Source: Clostridiales bacterium (lineage in GTDB: Bacteria; Bacillota; Clostridia; Lachnospirales; Anaerotignaceae). From it: 8,702 nt of DNA. Positions 6,446-8,702 of this stretch are shown here, piece by piece. Location: assembly GCA_018364635.1 (NCBI GenBank), contig JAGZLR010000071.1, forward strand, positions 1 through 8,702, given 5' to 3'. The position numbers and the translations under genes are program-made. Below the pieces are notes generated by a model that searched no databases, had not been told where the DNA came from, and saw only the letters and a list, made by a program, of their open reading frames with translations. The number at the start of each line of letters is the position of its first letter. Position 1 is the first letter of the stretch.

Positions 6446-7117
6446 ATGGTATTACCAATAAATTTCGAACAATTATGGAAAGAAGAATTAAAAAATTCCA
6501 GTGGTGTATACAGTTCAAGAATTTTAGATGATGAGATTGAAACTGATTTTTGGCATGAATTTATGGGGAAAAAAGCAGTATATATTCAAGATGACTGGGC
6601 AAAACCAATATCTCAAAAACTTCAGGAACTTTTTCATGAAGCAAGGGTAGAATCTGTATTAGAAATAGGACCAGGATGGGGAAATTTTACCCTAGATTCT
6701 CTTAAAAAGGGATTAGATGTTACCTGTCTTGATATTTCTCAAGATGTACTTGCTTTTTTAAAACGTGAATTGGAAGAGAAAAAAGGTTTTCAATTTCATA
6801 CAATATGTCGCAAATGGGAAGATTACAATGAGGAAAAGCAGTTCGATGCGGTATTTGGATACAACTGTTACTACCGTATGTTGGATTTGGAAAATTGTAT
6901 TAAAAAGATGAATCAGAAGGCAAGAAAGCTTTGTGTAATGGGGATGGGAACAGGTGAACGAAAAGGCTATATTTATTTTGTTAATTTATTATTTCAAATG
7001 GGTATTGCAGCAAATGTTCGTGTGATTCCATTAGACAATGATGATCACAGCAGTTCAAGCCTGTTACGACGCATAGGTGTTCTAGTATATTGGGAACCAG
7101 ATAGAACTGTAAGTTGA
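6446..7117 (+). CDS. Class I SAM-dependent methyltransferase, operon-terminal
   Basis: 223 aa; 13 bases after the second ATPase, with GTGAGGT (6434-6440) as ribosome site. Motif I is clear: V-L-E-I-G-P-G-W-G-N-F-T (71-82), the glycine-rich SAM loop. It is followed by L-D-V-T-C-L-D-I-S, with acidic Asp96 expected to bind the ribose, and by F-D-A-V-F-G-Y-N-C-Y-Y-R (133-144) in the motif IV region. The N-terminal 65 residues are mostly helical and probably cap the substrate site. There is no signal peptide or membrane helix. The methyl acceptor cannot be told from the sequence. As last gene before the operon terminator, it is co-regulated with the importer by cobalamin. It may modify the imported compound, a metal chelator or a protein of the system (inference). 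I see no match to a known cobalamin-biosynthesis methyltransferase. Confidence 0.86.
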   Translation: MVLPINFEQLWKEELKNSSGVYSSRILDDEIETDFWHEFMGKKAVYIQDDWAKPISQKLQELFHEARVESVLEIGPGWGNFTLDSLKKGLDVTCLDISQDVLAFLKRELEEKKGFQFHTICRKWEDYNEEKQFDAVFGYNCYYRMLDLENCIKKMNQKARKLCVMGMGTGERKGYIYFVNLLFQMGIAANVRVIPLDNDDHSSSSLLRRIGVLVYWEPDRTVS

Positions 7118-7122
7118 AAATT

Positions 7123-7161
7123 AAGAAGACATTGTTGAAAAATTGCAATGTCTTCTTTTTT
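7123..7161 (+). terminator. Strong intrinsic terminator of the transporter operon
   Basis: AAGAAGACATTG (7123-7134) pairs perfectly with CAATGTCTTCTT (7146-7157) around an 11-base loop. It runs into six consecutive T residues at 7156-7161. It starts five bases after the methyltransferase stop codon, which marks the end of the operon. Confidence 0.92.
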
Positions 7162-7174
7162 GGTGGTATTCTGC

Positions 7175-7303
7175 AATAACACACTCAAGGATAAAGAGAA
7201 AATGCACCTCATTCACCAGTTCTTAGAAGAATACGATATCCAATCAGCAGAAGATGTCCAGGATGCTTTGAAAGATTTTCTCCCATATTGCATAGGAAGA
7301 TAA
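7175..7303 (+). pseudogene. IS256 (mutator)-family transposase fragment
   Basis: The frame reads NNTLKDKEKMHLIHQFLEE, then YDIQSAEDVQDALKDF, before L-P-Y-C-I-G-R and a TAA at 7301-7303. The phrase Y-D-I-x-(S/T)-A-E-D-(I/V)-Q-D-A-L-K-D is the N-terminal signature of IS256-type DDE transposases, which normally continue with G-G-T-I and then E-M-x-E-A-E-M-x-E-H-L-G. Those residues and the whole catalytic domain are missing, so this is a dead remnant of roughly 40 codons. It begins immediately after the operon terminator, which suggests that a rearrangement joined the two. No inverted-repeat ends of the element are evident. Confidence 0.6.
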
Positions 7304-7325
7304 GTAAAGAAAGAAGGCGCTAAAC

Positions 7326-7511
7326 ATGCTAAAAGAACTGCGAGAAGAAAAACTGCTGCTTTCTCTAGACGAAGTCAGTGAAATGCTCGGCATTTCATAC
7401 GGGACAGCCAGAAATTTTACATTCGAACAGAATATGCAAGTACATATTGGGAGAAGGACGTTAGTTCATAGAGCTAAATTAGAAAAATGGATCAATGATC
7501 AAGTTAAATAA
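7326..7511 (+). CDS. Small excisionase-like helix-turn-helix protein
   Basis: 61 aa; weak ribosome site AAGAAGG upstream of ATG 7326. The sequence runs L-S-L-D-E-V-S-E-M-L-G-I-S-Y-G-T-A-R-N (13-31), a helix-turn-helix of the MerR-like/excisionase type. A wing segment, V-H-I-G-R-R-T-L-V-H-R (39-49), and a last helix, A-K-L-E-K-W-I-N-D-Q (50-59), follow. That domain order and length match the Xis and DNA-binding 'excisionase family' proteins that sit just before the integrase in Tn916-like and related elements. Here the next reading frame is an integrase start, which supports the call. In a functional element it would bend the attachment site and favour excision. The frame is intact although its partner is broken. 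Confidence 0.68.
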   Translation: MLKELREEKLLLSLDEVSEMLGISYGTARNFTFEQNMQVHIGRRTLVHRAKLEKWINDQVK

Positions 7512-7513
7512 GA

Positions 7514-7627
7514 AAGGATACCGATATACTCGGTTTTATCTTGAATAAAACCCGCAAATTTGATAAGATTATAACCGAATATAATAAGTATCCTTATTTC
7601 TCGAAGAAATACACACAGAAATAAGGA
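7514..7627 (+). promoter_or_regulatory. Structured leader between xis-like gene and integrase start
   Basis: Several perfect inverted repeats are packed here. AAGGATAC (7514-7521) pairs with GTATCCTT (7588-7595). GGTTTTAT (7532-7539) pairs with ATAAAACC (7545-7552). TCCTTATTTCT (7591-7601) pairs with the 11 bases 7617-7627, which include most of the integrase ribosome site AAGGAGG (7623-7629). The first and third pairings share bases 7591-7595, so they cannot form together. This looks like a switch that exposes or hides the integrase ribosome site. Confidence 0.55.
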
Positions 7628-7636
7628 GGCTATGAT

Positions 7637-7717
7637 ATGGGAAAAAACTTAAAAGGAAAAAGCATAGGATGTGGCATTTGCCAACGAAAGGATGGCATTT
7701 ATCAAGCTTCACTTTAA
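7637..7717 (+). pseudogene. Tyrosine integrase, 5' remnant
   Basis: After a strong ribosome site, AAGGAGG (7623-7629), an ATG at 7637 opens 26 codons reading MGKNLKGKSIGCGICQRKDG and then I-Y-Q-A-S-L before TAA 7715-7717. The Q-R-K-D-G-x-Y motif after a short Gly/Lys-rich lead is the usual beginning of Tn916-type and related tyrosine recombinases (the arm-type DNA-binding domain). Such proteins are normally close to 400 residues. Here the core-binding and catalytic domains (R, H-x-x-R, Y) are absent, and mutS begins 134 bases after the stop. The gene has lost nearly all of its length, so the element cannot move by itself. A nearby ATG at 7632 is out of frame. Confidence 0.66.
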
Positions 7718-7747
7718 AAACCACAGAATAATTATTCAACAAGAATG

Positions 7748-7753
7748 TATAAT
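7748..7753 (+). promoter_or_regulatory. Possible -10 element for mutS
   Basis: A perfect TATAAT lies about 100 bases upstream of the mutS start, within the integrase debris. No convincing -35 hexamer lies 16-18 bases before it. It is the best candidate nearby for restoring mutS transcription after separation from miaB, but it may be chance in AT-rich DNA. Confidence 0.3.
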
Positions 7754-7792
7754 ATACAAACCTAAAAATGTCAGTGTTTATGCGGATATGAG

Positions 7793-7805
7793 AAAGGGTG
7801 TAGTA
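7793..7805 (+). repeat. Right copy of 13-bp direct repeat (candidate attR core)
   Basis: AAAGGGTGTAGTA is identical to 272-284 and in the same orientation. It lies downstream of the xis-like gene and integrase remnant and 46 bases before the mutS start. An attachment core beside the integrase gene at one end of an element is the usual layout. The flanks outside the 13 bases do not match between the two copies. Confidence 0.4.
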
Positions 7806-7851
7806 GACCAAAAATGCAACGTCTAAAAATGCTTGAAACAAAGGAAAATAC

Positions 7852-8702
7852 ATGGGAATTTCAATAAAAAATATAAATGTGTCATCATTATCTCCGATGA
7901 TGCAGCATTATGTAAAAACCAAAGAAGAATATAAGGATTGTATCTTATTTTACCGCTTAGGAGACTTCTATGAAATGTTTTTCGAGGACGCAGAAATCGT
8001 GTCCAAGGAACTGGAGCTTACCTTAACGGGAAAAGACTGCGGTATGTCAGAACGCGCGCCTATGTGCGGAATACCTTTTCATGCGGCAGAGGTCTATTTA
8101 AACCGTCTAATCAGCAAAGGATATAAAGTGGCAATCTGCGAGCAGATGGAAGACCCCAAGCAGGCAAAAGGCATTGTCCGCAGAGAAGTTATCCGTGTAG
8201 TAACACCGGGAACTACCTTAAACACACAGGCGCTTGATGAAACAAAAAACAATTACATCATGTCTGTGGTCTACGTTTCCAACCGCTTTGGCATTGCCAT
8301 TGCCGATATTACCACAGGTGTATTCATGGTTACAGAAGTTGATGATGTGCGAAAACTGCTGGACGAAATTTATAAATTTTCCCCTGCAGAGCTTGTATGC
8401 AACGAAGCCTTTACCATGAGCGGCATTGAAATTGACGAGCTGAAAAATCGTTTAAATATTTCTCTTTCTACTCTTGATAACTGGTATTTTGATGATGATT
8501 TATGTGCACGTACTTTAAAAGAACATTTTCATGTGGGAACACTGGAAGGCTTGGGACTAAAAGACTATAACTGTGCGGTAATTGCAGCAGGAGCTTTATT
8601 TACCTATCTTTTAGAAACACAAAAAAATTCCATGGAGCATCTACGTCAGATTACTCCGTATAGTACAGACAAATATATGCTTATTGACAGCTCCACAAGG
8701 CG
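7852..8702 (+). CDS. mutS: DNA mismatch repair protein MutS, N-terminal part
   Basis: The open frame runs 283 codons to the right edge without a stop. ATG 7852 has AAAGGA (7840-7845) six bases upstream. The start of the MutS fold is clear: L-S-P-M-M-Q-H-Y (13-20), then L-F-Y-R-L-G-D-F-Y-E-M-F-F (32-44), holding the mismatch-wedge Phe-Tyr-Glu (39-41). E-R-A-P-M-C-G-I-P-F-H-A and G-Y-K-V-A-I-C-E-Q-M-E-D-P follow, then V-I-R-V-V-T-P-G-T, which ends the mismatch-binding domain; the connector domain comes next. MutS binds mismatched DNA and starts repair with MutL. The ATPase domain is outside the window. The first 12 residues (to Val10-Ser11-Ser12) make a longer lead than MutS usually has. Codons are less AT-rich than in the operon upstream. 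Confidence 0.96.
   Translation, partial: MGISIKNINVSSLSPMMQHYVKTKEEYKDCILFYRLGDFYEMFFEDAEIVSKELELTLTGKDCGMSERAPMCGIPFHAAEVYLNRLISKGYKVAICEQMEDPKQAKGIVRREVIRVVTPGTTLNTQALDETKNNYIMSVVYVSNRFGIAIADITTGVFMVTEVDDVRKLLDEIYKFSPAELVCNEAFTMSGIEIDELKNRLNISLSTLDNWYFDDDLCARTLKEHFHVGTLEGLGLKDYNCAVIAAGALFTYLLETQKNSMEHLRQITPYSTDKYMLIDSSTR

Noticed and set aside
1277..7117. Full staphylopine-type metallophore system (Cnt)
   Set aside because: The importer class matches, but no histidine racemase, nicotianamine-synthase-like or opine dehydrogenase gene is present; only a generic methyltransferase is seen.
7692..7826. 44-codon open frame (M-A-F-I-K-L-H-F start) as a separate gene
   Set aside because: There is no ribosome site at its ATG and it overlaps the integrase remnant. 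I treat it as debris, possibly the tail of the integrase.
7897..7902. Downstream ATG-ATG as mutS start
   Set aside because: It would remove the conserved L-S-P lead-in, and no ribosome site precedes it; ATG 7852 has AAAGGA at good spacing.
8234..8419. 61-codon + strand frame inside mutS
   Set aside because: It is a different frame within the clear MutS coding sequence and has no ribosome site.
1..8702. tRNA, rRNA genes or CRISPR arrays
   Set aside because: I saw no cloverleaf or T-loop pattern, no rRNA-like sequence and no regularly spaced repeats on either strand.

Overview
The window looks like a chromosomal segment of a low-GC anaerobic Firmicute, most likely a Lachnospiraceae-type Clostridium relative. 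This is inferred from the codon choice, the strong AAGGAG-type ribosome sites, and the housekeeping pair at the two edges: the 3' end of miaB (2-163) and the 5' end of mutS (7852 to the window end). In many Clostridia these two genes are neighbours. Here about 7.7 kb separates them, and the intervening DNA is visibly more AT-rich in codon choice than the mutS fragment.

Region 1 (164-484) holds a weak terminator after miaB and an apparently non-coding stretch. That stretch contains an 11-bp inverted repeat and the left copy of a 13-bp direct repeat. Region 2 (485-813) is a consensus-like sigma-A promoter, a cobalamin riboswitch with a recognisable B12 box, and an intrinsic terminator, so it is a transcription-attenuating leader. 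Region 3 (878-7117) is a seven-gene operon on the + strand: a small Cys-rich CGGC-family protein, a lipoprotein solute-binding protein, two permeases, two ATPases (a complete peptide/nickel-family ABC importer), and a class I SAM-dependent methyltransferase. A hairpin after the binding-protein gene probably lowers expression of the genes behind it, and a strong terminator closes the operon at 7123-7161.

Region 4 (7162-7851) is mobile-element debris: an IS256-family transposase fragment, a small excisionase-like helix-turn-helix gene, and the first residues of a tyrosine integrase that breaks off after about 26 codons. The integrase ribosome site lies in a hairpin that competes with another. 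The right copy of the 13-bp repeat follows, and then mutS.

The main interpretation is that cobalamin represses an importer that should therefore bring in something needed for cobalamin: cobalt, a cobalt chelate, or a corrinoid or its precursor. The CGGC protein and the methyltransferase are unexplained accessory parts of that system. The cassette probably arrived on, or was trapped by, an integrative element inserted between miaB and mutS that has since decayed. The substrate and the element boundaries are inferences. The riboswitch, the transporter family assignments, the terminators and the partial flanking genes are well supported by the sequence.
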